Source: Amycolatopsis thermophila
GTDB taxonomy: Bacteria; Actinomycetota; Actinomycetes; Mycobacteriales; Pseudonocardiaceae
Length of the DNA: 64,000 bases
Assembly: GCF_030814215.1 (NCBI RefSeq)
Contig: NZ_JAUSUT010000001.1
Span: forward strand, 434,001-498,000
Direction of reading: 5' to 3'
Part shown: in pieces, positions 26,766 to 35,391 of the stretch
How the letters are laid out: every line of letters begins with the position of its first letter
How positions within the stretch are numbered: position 1 is the stretch's first letter
Position numbers and translations under genes: made by a program
The notes under the pieces: model-generated
What the model saw: the letters and a program-made list of their open reading frames with translations, nothing else
Databases searched by the model: none
Told to the model about the DNA's origin: nothing

Positions 26766-27263
26766 TCAGAGGACCGTGTTGCCGTACATCTCGCCGAGCG
26801 GGTCGGCGATCAGCTCGACGCGGGCGCCGTCGGGGTCGCGGAAGTAGACCGAGACGTCGCTGTGCACGGCGTGCTCGACACCGGCCTCGTCGAGTTTGCG
26901 GACCAGGCGCTGCCAGCGCTCCGGGTCGATCGAGATGGCGATGTGGTGGAGCCCGCCGAGCACCTCCGCGTAGGGCCCGACGTCCAGGCCCGGGAAGTCG
27001 AAGAACGCCAGCAGGTTGCCGTTGCCGATGTCGAAGAAGAAGTGCGACGAACCCGGGTAGTCGCGGTTCTCGATCAGCTCGGTGAGCGGGAACTCCAGCA
27101 GGTCCTGGTAGAAGCGGACGGTCCGCTCCACGTCGCTGCTGATCAGCGCGGTGTGGTGCAGGCCGCGCGCCGACGAAGCCGGCCGCTGCCCGGCGGGCTT
27201 GAGGTGGGTGTCGCGGATGCGGTCGCGCTCCGCACGCACCACATCGAGGTCGATGGAGGTCAT
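26766..27263 (-). CDS. VOC (glyoxalase/dioxygenase fold) protein
   Basis: A 165-residue vicinal-oxygen-chelate protein. ATG 27263 is preceded by GGAAAGGA. Metal-ligand positions are visible: His in GLHHTALISSDVERTVRFYQ, His in GGLHHIAISID, Glu in FRDPDGARVELIADP. This arrangement resembles extradiol-type or glyoxalase-type proteins; substrate unknown. It lies 64 bases downstream of the YceI gene on the same strand. Confidence 0.88.
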   Translation of the reverse strand: MTSIDLDVVRAERDRIRDTHLKPAGQRPASSARGLHHTALISSDVERTVRFYQDLLEFPLTELIENRDYPGSSHFFFDIGNGNLLAFFDFPGLDVGPYAEVLGGLHHIAISIDPERWQRLVRKLDEAGVEHAVHSDVSVYFRDPDGARVELIADPLGEMYGNTVL

Positions 27264-27327
27264 GGCCGGCGTTCCTTTCCGTTGGTGGTGTGCCCGGCGT
27301 ACCCGCCGGGCACCACCGGCATCCGCG

Positions 27328-27885
27328 TCACGCGGCCTTGATCGCGGAGACCTCGAACTCGAGGGTGACCTTCTCGCTGACCAGGACGCCACCGGTCTCC
27401 AGCGCGGCGTTCCAGGTGACCCCGAAGTCCTTGCGGTTGATGGTGGTCGAGCCCTCGAACCCGATCCTGGTGTTGCCGAACGGGTCCTGGGCGGTGCCCT
27501 CGAACTCGAACGGGATGGTGACCGACCTGGTCACGTCCTTGATCGTCAGGTCCCCGGTGACGTCGAAGCTCGTGTCGCCGGTCTGCCTGACCGAGGTCGA
27601 GACGAAGGTGATCTCCGGGTACTCGTCCATCGACAGGAAGTCGTTGCTGCGCAGGTGCGCGTCGCGGTCGGCGTTGCGGGTGTCGATGCTGTTCGCCTTG
27701 ATCGCGACCGTCACCGAAGACTGGGACGGGTCCGACCCGTTGATCTTGGCCGTGCCGGAGAACTCGTTGAACGAGCCGCGCACCTTGGTCACCATCGCGT
27801 GCCGGGCGACGAAACCGATCCGGGTGTGGGTCGGGTCGATGGTGTACTCGCCGGTCAGTTGTGGGTACGTGGTCGAGGTGGTCAT
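27328..27885 (-). CDS. YceI family protein
   Basis: A 185-residue lipocalin-like YceI domain (YTIDPTHTRIGFVARHAMVT, FSMDEYPEITF-type strand, DVTGDLTIKDVTR) that binds isoprenoid-type lipids in known members. No signal peptide is seen from ATG 27885 (CGGGAGGACAG upstream), so it is cytoplasmic. It is divergent from a MarR gene with an operator between them, a common actinobacterial pairing. Confidence 0.93.
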   Translation of the reverse strand: MTTSTTYPQLTGEYTIDPTHTRIGFVARHAMVTKVRGSFNEFSGTAKINGSDPSQSSVTVAIKANSIDTRNADRDAHLRSNDFLSMDEYPEITFVSTSVRQTGDTSFDVTGDLTIKDVTRSVTIPFEFEGTAQDPFGNTRIGFEGSTTINRKDFGVTWNAALETGGVLVSEKVTLEFEVSAIKAA

Positions 27886-27930
27886 GCTGTCCTCCCGTGG
27901 TGGTTGCTGTGTCGTCACCGTGGCACAACT

Positions 27931-27948
27931 TAGATGACGTGTCAACTA
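27931..27948. promoter_or_regulatory. MarR-type operator between yceI and marR
   Basis: TAGATGACGTGTCAACTA is an 18-bp inverted repeat with one mismatched pair (TAGnTGAC around GT). It lies in the 82-base gap of the divergent genes, where the MarR protein would control both. Confidence 0.65.
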
Positions 27949-27955
27949 TTCCCGG

Positions 27956-27961
27956 TATACT
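27956..27961 (+). promoter_or_regulatory. -10 element of the MarR gene
   Basis: TATACT sits seven bases before ATG 27968, indicating a leaderless transcript. The operator above overlaps its -35 side. Confidence 0.55.
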
Positions 27962-27967
27962 CGGGGC

Positions 27968-28441
27968 ATGACCCGGTGGCTCGAAGATGACGAACAACAG
28001 GCGTGGCGCGCGTACGTGAAGATGCAGAGTCACCTCAACGCCGCGCTGGGCCGCCGGATGCAGGCGGATTCGCAGCTGTCCCTGCCCGACTTCGAGGTGC
28101 TGGTGCAGCTCACCGACACCTCCGAGGGGCGGGTGCGGGTGTTCGAACTGGCGCGGGCGCTGGACTGGGAGAAGAGCAGGCTGTCGCACCACCTGCGGCG
28201 CATGCAGAAGCGCGGGCTGGTGGCGCGCGAGGAATGCCCGGACGACGCGCGCGGCGCGTTCATCGCGCTGACCCCGCAGGGGCGGGAGGCGATCGAGCAG
28301 GCCGCGCCGCACCACGTGGAGACCGTGCGCAAGCTGGTGTTCGACGTGCTCACGCCGGAACAGGTGGACGCCCTCCGGACGATCTCCGAGCGGATCCTCG
28401 AAGTGGTCCGCCCGGAGGACTGTCCTCAGGACCGCAGGTGA
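27968..28441 (+). CDS. MarR family regulator
   Basis: A 157-residue MarR protein with a winged helix (FELARALDWEKSRLSHHLRR) and a wing at AREECPDDARGAFIALT. It faces the YceI gene and very probably represses it and itself through the palindrome at 27931-27948. Its 3' end overlaps the convergent SDR gene by 16 bases. Confidence 0.92.
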   Translation: MTRWLEDDEQQAWRAYVKMQSHLNAALGRRMQADSQLSLPDFEVLVQLTDTSEGRVRVFELARALDWEKSRLSHHLRRMQKRGLVAREECPDDARGAFIALTPQGREAIEQAAPHHVETVRKLVFDVLTPEQVDALRTISERILEVVRPEDCPQDRR

Positions 28442-29181
28442 GACGCGCCGTTGAGGTCGAGGATCGCGCCGGAGGCCCACTCGGCGTCGGCTGACGCGAG
28501 GTAGACCACGGCGGCGGCGACCTCCTCGGGCCGGGCGACACGGCCGAACGGCGACTGGGCCCGCAGGGCGTCGCCCCGTTCCCCGGTCAGCCAGTCCGCG
28601 ACCCGCTCGGTCGCGATGAAGCCGGGCGCGACGGAACTGACCGCGATGCCGTGCGGCGCGAGGTGCACCGCGAGCGACTGGCCCATCGAGTGCAGGGCGG
28701 CCTTGGTCGCGCCGTAGGCGGGGTGGTCGGGCTCGCCGCGGAAAGCGCCCCGCGAGCCGATGTTGACGACCCGGCCGGCCGCACCGCGGGCGATCATGTG
28801 CCGGGCCACGCAGAACGTCACGTCGGCGGCGCCGAGCAGGTTCACCTCGACCGACTGCCGCCAGACCTCGCGCCAGTGCTCGAACGTGGTGCCGGCCAGC
28901 GGGTGCGCGGTCTGCGTGGTGGTCACCACCGCGGCGTTGTTGACCAGGACGTCCACTCCGCCGAGCGCCTCCTCGGCGGAGTCGGCGATGCGCTGCGCGT
29001 CCCTGATGTCGCCCTGGACCAGCGCGTGCCCGTCGCCGGGCAGTGCGGCCAGTGTGGCTTCCGCGGCGGCCCGGTTCGAGTTGTAGTGCACCGCGACACG
29101 GTCCCCGCGCTCGGCGAAGGCCGTGGCGATCGCGCGGCCCAGGCCCGCCGACGCGCCGGTGACGAGGATCCCGCGGCTCAC
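28426..29181 (-). CDS. SDR family oxidoreductase
   Basis: A 251-residue classical short-chain dehydrogenase. The NAD(P) loop is GASAGLGRAI, then NNAAV, the Ser of NIGSRGAF, and YGATK with the catalytic Tyr/Lys, and GFIATERV. GTG 29181 overlaps the stop of the upstream VOC gene in GTGA. The pair is opposite a GntR/FCD regulator and is likely a small catabolic unit. Confidence 0.93.
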   Translation of the reverse strand: MSRGILVTGASAGLGRAIATAFAERGDRVAVHYNSNRAAAEATLAALPGDGHALVQGDIRDAQRIADSAEEALGGVDVLVNNAAVVTTTQTAHPLAGTTFEHWREVWRQSVEVNLLGAADVTFCVARHMIARGAAGRVVNIGSRGAFRGEPDHPAYGATKAALHSMGQSLAVHLAPHGIAVSSVAPGFIATERVADWLTGERGDALRAQSPFGRVARPEEVAAAVVYLASADAEWASGAILDLNGASHLRS

Positions 29182-29597
29182 TTGGCGAACAGCTGGGACT
29201 CGTCGCGGAAGGCCTTGAACTCCAGCGCGTTGCCGGCCGGGTCGTGCAGGAACATCGTCCACTGCTCCCCCGGCTCGCCGGCGAAGCGCTGGTAGGGCTC
29301 GATGACGAACTTCGTGTCCGCCGCGCGCAGGCGATCGGCCAGCTCGTGGAACGCCTCGACGGTGAGGATCAGGCCGAAGTGCGGCACCGGGACGTCGTGA
29401 CCGTCGACCGGGTTGCGACCCGCCTCGTTGCGCGCGCCCTCGACGACGTGGGTGACGACCTGGTGGCCGTGGAAGTTCCAGTCGACCCACTTGGTGTCGG
29501 AACGGCCCTCGGGCAGGCCGAGCACGCCGCCGTAGAACTCCCGGGCACGGCCGAGGTCGTCGACCGGGATGGCGAGGTGAAAGCCGGGGCGGGTCAT
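29178..29597 (-). CDS. VOC/glyoxalase-type protein (GloA-like)
   Basis: A 139-residue VOC protein beginning FHLAIPVDDLGRAREFYGG, with HFGLILTVEAFHELADRL and a C-terminal FLHDPAGNALEFKAF carrying the Glu ligand. CGAGGAGG precedes ATG 29597. It is the first gene of the SDR operon and starts 45 bases from the GntR palindrome, so it is the probable regulated promoter. Confidence 0.9.
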   Translation of the reverse strand: MTRPGFHLAIPVDDLGRAREFYGGVLGLPEGRSDTKWVDWNFHGHQVVTHVVEGARNEAGRNPVDGHDVPVPHFGLILTVEAFHELADRLRAADTKFVIEPYQRFAGEPGEQWTMFLHDPAGNALEFKAFRDESQLFAK

Positions 29598-29642
29598 GGG
29601 TTTGCCTCCTCGTTCGTCGGTGCGGCCAGCTTGACCCAGCTC

Positions 29643-29668
29643 ATGTCCGAATGTCAACATTCGTACAT
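29643..29668. promoter_or_regulatory. GntR operator, 26-bp near-perfect palindrome
   Basis: ATGTCCGAATGT-CA-ACATTCGTACAT: half sites of 12 bases match at 11 positions, with a perfect GAATGTCAACATTC core. It overlaps the start codon of the GntR gene and lies in the gap to the divergent VOC-SDR operon, so binding should block both promoters. Confidence 0.8.
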
Positions 29669-30326
29669 GCAGCCCGCCCGGCGGCGCGGTCTGGCCGAGG
29701 AGGCCGCCGACCGCATCCGCGACGAGATCCTCACCGGCCACTTCGAACCCGGCGACCACCTGCGTGAGGTCGAGCTCGCCGAGTCGCTGCAGGTCAGCCG
29801 CGGGTCGGTGCGCGAGGGGCTGGCGATCCTGGTCCGCGAGGGGCTGGTGCACAGCGAGTGGCACCGGGGCACCCGGGTCGTCGAGCTGACCGAGACCGAC
29901 ATCACCGAGGTTTACGCGGTGCGCGCGGCCCTCGACCGGCTGGCCGCGCTGACGGCGGCGGAGACGGGGCGGCCGCACCAGTTCGACGAGCTGGACCGGC
30001 TGGTCGGGGAGATGGAGCGGGAGGCCGCGGGGCAGGCCGACGGCCCCCGGCTGGTCGCGCTGGACATCCAGTTCCACAACTGCGTGTACGCGATGGCCGG
30101 CAACCGGCGGCTGATCAGCGCCTGGGAGGCGGTGCGCTCACAGGTGCACCTGTTCCAGGCCCACCGGGTTCGCCTGTCGCACGAGCACTACCGGACCCGC
30201 GTGGTCGACGAGCACCGCGAACTGGCGACGCTGCTGCGCGCCGGCCGCGTCGAGGGGCTCGGCGATCTGGCGGAGGAACACGTGCAGTCCGCGTGCCGGG
30301 GACTCATTTCGAGCCTGCGGGGCTGA
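29667..30326 (+). CDS. GntR family (FCD domain) regulator
   Basis: A FadR-subfamily regulator: winged helix (AADRIRDEILTGHFEPGDHL, SRGSVREGLAILVREGLV), then an all-helical FCD effector domain with metal-ligand residues (ALDIQFHNCVYAMAGN, VVDEHRELATLLRAG). ATG 29667 gives 219 residues and a probable leaderless mRNA; ATG 29643 would add eight residues. Either start lies within the palindrome, so the gene is likely autoregulated. Effectors of this group are usually carboxylic acids. Confidence 0.9.
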   Translation: MQPARRRGLAEEAADRIRDEILTGHFEPGDHLREVELAESLQVSRGSVREGLAILVREGLVHSEWHRGTRVVELTETDITEVYAVRAALDRLAALTAAETGRPHQFDELDRLVGEMEREAAGQADGPRLVALDIQFHNCVYAMAGNRRLISAWEAVRSQVHLFQAHRVRLSHEHYRTRVVDEHRELATLLRAGRVEGLGDLAEEHVQSACRGLISSLRG

Positions 30327-30350
30327 GGACGTCCGCCAGGGACGCGTATC

Positions 30351-30362
30351 GGGAGCGCTCCC
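30351..30362. promoter_or_regulatory. CebR-like palindrome
   Basis: GGGAGCGCTCCC matches the inner 12 bases of the CebR box found at 53037. It lies after the GntR gene and before a pseudogene, so it may be a relic or chance. Confidence 0.35.
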
Positions 30363-30489
30363 CCGCCGCGAGCGCGCCGAACCGCCCGCCCACGAGCGCC
30401 GCGAACCGCCGCCGGATCCGGTCGCGCAGATCCTCCCCCGCCCCGCTCGGGACGGCGCGGCTTATCCGCCGGTCCGTCGCGTCGGGTTC

Positions 30490-31008
30490 GCGGGGCCGGC
30501 TGGGCTCGGATGGCGCCGCGGTGGTGGTTGACTACCGCCCGGACGCCGGGCGGCGGCCGACGCGGTCGCCCGGATCGAACGCGACGGCGGCCGGGCCACC
30601 GGGGTTCACGGCGCCGTCCCCGATCCCGGGGCGATCCGGTGGCTCTTCGGCGCGGCCGAGGAACTCGTCGGCAACCCGAGCACGACCCGCTTCGCCCCGC
30701 TGACCGAAACCAGCGACGAGGACTTCGAACTCACCTTCGCCACCAACGACGTTCACCGCACTGCGCGAAGCCGCGCCGCCGTCTTCCCGACAGCGGGCGG
30801 ATCGGCCAGCAAGGCGGCCGGGGACCAGCTGATGCGCGCCGCCGCGAAGGAGCCGGGGCCGCGCGGCATCAGGGCCTGGCCGGGGCTGTCGCCCGGACGT
30901 CGCTGGGGCGGCTGGGCGCGCCGTCGATCGTCGCGTTCCTCGGCTCCGCCGACGGCGGCCGGGTCACCGGACAGGCGACCCCGGCCGGCGGCGGCGCGTT
31001 TCCGGCCC
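30490..31008 (+). pseudogene. Decayed SDR oxidoreductase
   Basis: Fragments of a short-chain dehydrogenase appear in order but in different frames: GSDGAAVVVDYRPDAG (cofactor region), IERDGGRATGVHGAVPDPGA, PLTETSDEDFELTFATNDVH, REAARRLPDSGRI and, at the end, TSLGRLGAPS with SADGGRVTGQATPAGGG. Several frameshifts and the loss of the catalytic Tyr/Lys block show it is dead. The gene was probably of the 3-ketoacyl/glucose-dehydrogenase SDR type. Confidence 0.75.
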
Positions 31009-31009
31009 C

Positions 31010-31144
31010 TCAGCCGCCGAAGAGCTGGATCACCTTGCGGATCAGTTCGTACAGGCCGTAGGCGAACGGGACGCCCACCCACAGCCAGGCGAGCGTCATG
31101 AGCCAGACGCGGCTGCTCGCGGGGCTCTGCTCCGGCGTGCTCAT
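31010..31144 (-). CDS. Small membrane subunit of MFS transporter
   Basis: A 44-residue protein with a polar N-terminus (MSTPEQSPASSR) and one transmembrane helix (LMTLAWLWVGVPFAYGLYEL). ATG 31144 overlaps the stop of the OFA transporter in ATGA, so it is translated with it. Tiny proteins like this follow OFA-type MFS genes in other bacteria and are annotated as MFS small subunits; a role in assembly or stability is inferred. Confidence 0.8.
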   Translation of the reverse strand: MSTPEQSPASSRVWLMTLAWLWVGVPFAYGLYELIRKVIQLFGG

Positions 31145-32499
31145 TTCGCCTCCTCGTGCGCGGTCTCGGCGCGCTCGGGCTCGTGGTACTTGGCGTTGAC
31201 CGGCCGCACCAGCTCGTTCGCGACGAAGCCGATCACCAGCAGCGCGATCATGATGTAGAACGACGTGGTGTAGAGGTCCGGGCCCTGCTTGCCGGCGCGC
31301 TTCTGGCTGTCCGCGATCGCGTTCACGATCAGCGGCCCGAGCACCCCGGCCGCCGACCACGCGGTGAGCAGCCGCCCGTGGATCGCGCCCACCTGGTAGG
31401 TGCCGAACAGGTCCTTCAGGTACGCCGGCGCCGTGGCGAAACCCGCGCCGTAGAAGGACAGGATCAGCATCGCGGCGAGGATGACGACCACTTTGGACGA
31501 GTTCCCGACGAGCGCGATGGTCAGGTACAGCAGCGCGCCCACGCCGAGGTACATCCGGTAGATGTTCTTCCGCCCGATGAAGTCCGAAGTGGATGACCAC
31601 ACGAACCGGCCGAGCATGTTCGTCAGAGACAGCAGCGCCACGAACCCGGCCGCCGCCGTCGCGCCGACCGGGACCGACGTGCCGCGGAAGAAGTCGGTGA
31701 TCATCGGCGACGCCTTCTCCAGGATGCCGATGCCGGCGGTCACGTTGAAGCACAGCACCACCCACAGGCACCAGAACTGCGGTGTCTTGATGGCGTTGGC
31801 CGCCGACACGTTCGCCGTCGTGATCATCGACCGGGTCTTCGCCGCGGCCGGGTCCCAGCCCTTCGGTTTCCAGCCCTCGGCGGGCACCCGGACCAGGAAC
31901 ACCCCCAGCGACATGAAGATGGCGTAGACCACGCCGTGGATGAGGAAGGAGGTGCCGATGCCACTCGGCGTCGACCCGAACGACTCGAGCATCTGGCTCG
32001 ACCACGGCGACGCGATCAGCGCCCCGCCGCCGAAGCCCATGATCGCGATCCCGGTCGCCATGCCGGGGCGGTCCGGGAACCACTTCATCAGCGTCGACAC
32101 CGGCGAGATGTAGCCGATGCCCAGTCCGATGCCGCCGATCAGGCCGTACCCGAGCACCACGAGCCAGTACTGCTCGGTGAACGCGCCCAGCGCGGACACC
32201 AGGAACCCGGTGGAGAAGCAGGTCATCGACACGAACATCGCCCACCGGGGCCCGTTGCGCTCGACGAGGGTGCCGCCGAACGCCGCCGACAGGCCCAGCA
32301 TGACGATGCCGAGCTCGAACGGCAGCGCGCTCAGCGTCCCGGACAGGCCCAGCGCCTTCTCCAGGGGCGGTTTGAAGACGCTCCAGGCGTACGCCTGTCC
32401 GATCGCGAGGTGCACGGACAGGGCCGCGGGCGGGATCAGCCAGCGGCTCCAGTCCGGAGGCGCGATGCTGTGCGAACGGTCGAGGAAAGTGACGGCCAC
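31141..32499 (-). CDS. MFS transporter, OFA (oxalate/formate antiporter) family
   Basis: A 452-residue, 12-helix transporter. The N-terminus SVHLAIGQAYAWSVFKPPLE and YGLIGGIGLGIGYISPVSTL are hallmark OFA motifs. Members exchange small carboxylates. It is divergent from fdhD and 4.5 kb from the molybdopterin oxidoreductase, so a formate-like substrate is possible, but this is inference. Confidence 0.92.
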   Translation of the reverse strand: MAVTFLDRSHSIAPPDWSRWLIPPAALSVHLAIGQAYAWSVFKPPLEKALGLSGTLSALPFELGIVMLGLSAAFGGTLVERNGPRWAMFVSMTCFSTGFLVSALGAFTEQYWLVVLGYGLIGGIGLGIGYISPVSTLMKWFPDRPGMATGIAIMGFGGGALIASPWSSQMLESFGSTPSGIGTSFLIHGVVYAIFMSLGVFLVRVPAEGWKPKGWDPAAAKTRSMITTANVSAANAIKTPQFWCLWVVLCFNVTAGIGILEKASPMITDFFRGTSVPVGATAAAGFVALLSLTNMLGRFVWSSTSDFIGRKNIYRMYLGVGALLYLTIALVGNSSKVVVILAAMLILSFYGAGFATAPAYLKDLFGTYQVGAIHGRLLTAWSAAGVLGPLIVNAIADSQKRAGKQGPDLYTTSFYIMIALLVIGFVANELVRPVNAKYHEPERAETAHEEAK

Positions 32500-32597
32500 G
32501 GCGGGCTCCCCTACGCTGGTGATTGAGCCTGCAATTTCTTACTAGAAACTTGACGGAACGGCAACCAGATGTCGTGGATGAGTGGAACGAGGTCCCG

Positions 32598-33434
32598 ATG
32601 GGGCGGGTGACGGTGCGTCGTCCGGTGCGGAAGCTGACCGCCGACGGGCGGCGTCGGCGGGCCGACCTGCTGGCGGCGGAAGAGCCGCTGGAGCTGCGGG
32701 TCGGCGGGAAGGCCCTGGCCGTCACCATGCGCACCCCCGGGCACGACGTCGAGCTGGCGCACGGGTTCCTGTTGTCCGAGGGTGTCATCGCCTCCCGGCA
32801 CGAGGTGTTCGCGGCGCGGTACTGCGACGGCGTCGACGACCAGGGGCGCAACACCTACAACGTTCTCGACCTGACCCTGGCCGAGGGCGTCGCACCCCCG
32901 GAGACCGGGGTCGAGCGCAACTTCTACACCACGTCCTCGTGCGGGGTGTGCGGCAAGGCGGCGCTGGACGCGGTCAAGCTCAAGACCCGGTTCGCGCCCG
33001 GCGAGTCGTCGTTCGCGGTGACGCCGGAGGTGCTCGCGGGGCTGCCCGACAAGCTGCGCGAGCAGCAACGCGTGTTCGCCAGCACCGGCGGCCTGCACGC
33101 GGCCGGGCTGTTCCGCGCCGACGGTTCGCTGCTGGCGGTGCGGGAGGACGTGGGCAGGCACAACGCGGTCGACAAGGTGCTGGGCTGGGCACTGCTGGAG
33201 GGGCGGGTGCCGCTGTCCGGGTGCGGGCTGCTGGTGTCCGGGCGCGCGTCGTTCGAGCTGGTGCAGAAGGCCGCGATGGCCGGTGTCCCGTTCCTCGCCG
33301 CCGTGTCCGCGCCGTCGTCGCTGGCGGTGGAGCTGGCCGAGGAGAACGGGATGACCCTCGTCGGGTTCCTGCGCGGCAGCAGCATGAACCTCTACACCGG
33401 CGACCAGCGGGTGGTGGAGCCGGCCGCGGTGTGA
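32598..33434 (+). CDS. fdhD: Formate dehydrogenase accessory sulfurtransferase
   Basis: FdhD moves sulfur from the cysteine desulfurase to the Mo-bis-MGD cofactor and so activates FdhF-type enzymes. ATG 32598 gives 278 residues. The essential CGVCG motif is at 115-119 (Cys115 and Cys118), and [24 protein letters not shown] and [16 protein letters not shown] are conserved. Its likely client in this window is the oxidoreductase at 24367. Confidence 0.96.
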   Translation: MGRVTVRRPVRKLTADGRRRRADLLAAEEPLELRVGGKALAVTMRTPGHDVELAHGFLLSEGVIASRHEVFAARYCDGVDDQGRNTYNVLDLTLAEGVAPPETGVERNFYTTSSCGVCGKAALDAVKLKTRFAPGESSFAVTPEVLAGLPDKLREQQRVFASTGGLHAAGLFRADGSLLAVREDVGRHNAVDKVLGWALLEGRVPLSGCGLLVSGRASFELVQKAAMAGVPFLAAVSAPSSLAVELAEENGMTLVGFLRGSSMNLYTGDQRVVEPAAV

Positions 33435-33438
33435 GGCG

Positions 33439-34341
33439 TCAGATCCGCGGCATGATCTCCGCGGCGAGGCGTTCCATCTGCTCGGCCTGGTCGGCGAACG
33501 TGGTGAACAGGATCATCTCGGCGCCCGCGTCGGCAACCTCCCGCACCCCGGCGACGCACTCGTCGGGCGTCCCGGCGACGGCGACGGCCTCGAGACCCCG
33601 CTTGCCGTAGATGGCGGCGAGACCGTCGGCGGCGCGGCGGCGCGCGGCGTCCCCGTCGTCGTCGATCGCGATGTAGACCCGCTTGGCGATGCGGAAGCCG
33701 GCCCGCCCGGACTCGGCCAGCACGTCGCGCAGCACCTTGACCTGCTCGGCGAACGCGGCGGTGGTCGAGGAGCCGGCGCCGAAGAAGCCGTCGCCGTACT
33801 TGACCGCCCGCTTGATGGCGTTCGGGTGGCCGCCGCCGAACCACAGCGGCGGGCCGGGCTTCTGGAACGGCTTGGGCTCCATCGAGGCGCCCTCCAGCTG
33901 CCAGAAGCGGCCGTCGAAGTCGGTCTTGGCCTCGGTCCACAGGCTCTTCACCAGCCGGAGCCCCTCGGTGAACCGGGCGACGTGCGCCTCGCCGTCCAGG
34001 CCGAACGCGGCGAACGGGCGCTGCTTGCCGCCGCTGCCGACGCCGACCTCGAGGCGGCCGCGGCTGAGCTGGTCGAGCGTGGCGAGGCTCTTGGCCAGGT
34101 GGGCGGGCATGTGCAGCGGGGTCACGTAGACCGCGCAGCCCAGGCGCAGGCGTTCGGTGCAGGCGAAGGCGTAGGCCATCGTCTCGTTGGGCGCGAGCTG
34201 CGGAAATGTGCCGAGGACCTGTTCCTGGGTCCAGCCGCTCTCGAAGCCGAGTTCCTCGGCGCGGCGGACGTAGGCGCGGAAGGCGCCGGGATCGAACGTT
34301 CCGTCGGCGACGAACTGGGGGATGGCGATCGCGAACCGCAT
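33439..34341 (-). CDS. LLM class (F420-dependent type) oxidoreductase
   Basis: A 300-residue luciferase-like TIM-barrel enzyme. Typical blocks are GFESGWTQEQVLGTFPQLAP, RLRLGCAVYVTPLHMPAHLA, LSRGRLEVGVGSGGKQRPF and PPLWFGGGHPNAIKRAVKYG. The glycine-rich GVGSGG loop and length fit the F420-binding branch common in actinobacteria rather than FMN monooxygenases. Substrate unknown. It converges with fdhD with a four-base gap. Confidence 0.88.
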   Translation of the reverse strand: MRFAIAIPQFVADGTFDPGAFRAYVRRAEELGFESGWTQEQVLGTFPQLAPNETMAYAFACTERLRLGCAVYVTPLHMPAHLAKSLATLDQLSRGRLEVGVGSGGKQRPFAAFGLDGEAHVARFTEGLRLVKSLWTEAKTDFDGRFWQLEGASMEPKPFQKPGPPLWFGGGHPNAIKRAVKYGDGFFGAGSSTTAAFAEQVKVLRDVLAESGRAGFRIAKRVYIAIDDDGDAARRRAADGLAAIYGKRGLEAVAVAGTPDECVAGVREVADAGAEMILFTTFADQAEQMERLAAEIMPRI

Positions 34342-34414
34342 GGGCACGAGATTAGTCCCCCGGGTGTATCGGTTGTGGCACTTCCCACGACAGGGGTGGC
34401 GGGAGTGATGTTCA

Positions 34415-35347
34415 ATGGCGCCGGGAGGCCAGGTGACCGAGGACGAAGCGACTGCACCGCGCAGGCGGCCCAGCCGCCGTTCCGTGCTGATCGCGGGCGC
34501 GTCGGGTCTCGGGATCGCCGGGTTCGCCGCCGGGACCGCCACCGGGGTGCTGCCGTTCAGCGAAGCGGTGCAGCGGGTGCTCGGGGTGACGTCGTCCTCG
34601 CCGGCGACGCAGCTCGGGGTGGCGAAGGTCGAGCGCGCGTGGTCGCGCTACCGCAACCGCATGGTGGACCTGGTGATGCTGCTGCCGTCGAAGGCGCCGC
34701 CGCGGAACCTGCCGATGTCGTTGTTGCTGCACGGCCTGCACGGGCGGGCCCGGACGGCGGCACCGACCGGGACGCTGGCCGAGCTGGCGAGCCAGGTCGC
34801 CCGGAAGCGGATCCGGCCCTACGGTTTCGTGGCCGTGGACGGCGGCGACAACTACTGGCACGAGAACGTCCCCGGCGACGATCCGATGGGCATGCTGCTG
34901 GAGGAGGTCCCGCAGTGGCTGCGGGAGCGTGGCCTGGGCGGGGTCGACGGGCTGCCGTTCGCCTGCACCGGCATGTCGATGGGTGGTTTCGGCAGCCTGC
35001 TGTACGCGCGCCGCCGGGCCGAGCGACGTCAGCCGGTCGGTGCGCTGGCCCTGCTCGCGCCGGCGCTGATCCTGTCCTGGGCGGAGATGAGCAAGCGCGG
35101 CGCCTTCCACGACGAGGCCGACTGGGCCTCGATGGATCCGCTGAAGAACCTGCAGGCCACGGCCGGCATCCCGACGGCCGTGTGGTGCGGCACGGAAGAC
35201 TCGTTCATCAGCGGCGCGCGGCGTTTCATCGCGGCCGTGCACCCCGAGATCGGCTACACAGCGAGAGGCAAACACGGCGACTCGTTCAACCGCACCGTGG
35301 TGCCCAGCCTGATCAGCTTCGTGGGCCGCCACCACCCCGACGCCTGA
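34415..35347 (+). CDS. Tat-type alpha/beta-hydrolase (esterase-like)
   Basis: A 310-residue exported hydrolase. A twin-arginine signal lies at PSRRSVLIAGASGLGIAG, followed by AGFAAG. The nucleophile elbow is GMSMGGFGSLLYARRR (Ser), the oxyanion LLLHGLHGRAR, then CGTEDSF (acid) and GKHGDSFN (His). The arrangement resembles putative esterase D/antigen 85-like enzymes. GTG 34433 is an alternative start. Confidence 0.85.
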   Translation: MAPGGQVTEDEATAPRRRPSRRSVLIAGASGLGIAGFAAGTATGVLPFSEAVQRVLGVTSSSPATQLGVAKVERAWSRYRNRMVDLVMLLPSKAPPRNLPMSLLLHGLHGRARTAAPTGTLAELASQVARKRIRPYGFVAVDGGDNYWHENVPGDDPMGMLLEEVPQWLRERGLGGVDGLPFACTGMSMGGFGSLLYARRRAERRQPVGALALLAPALILSWAEMSKRGAFHDEADWASMDPLKNLQATAGIPTAVWCGTEDSFISGARRFIAAVHPEIGYTARGKHGDSFNRTVVPSLISFVGRHHPDA

Positions 35348-35391
35348 GCGGCGCGCAAGCGGCGCGTCAGCGCCCTGCCCCAAAAGGAGCC

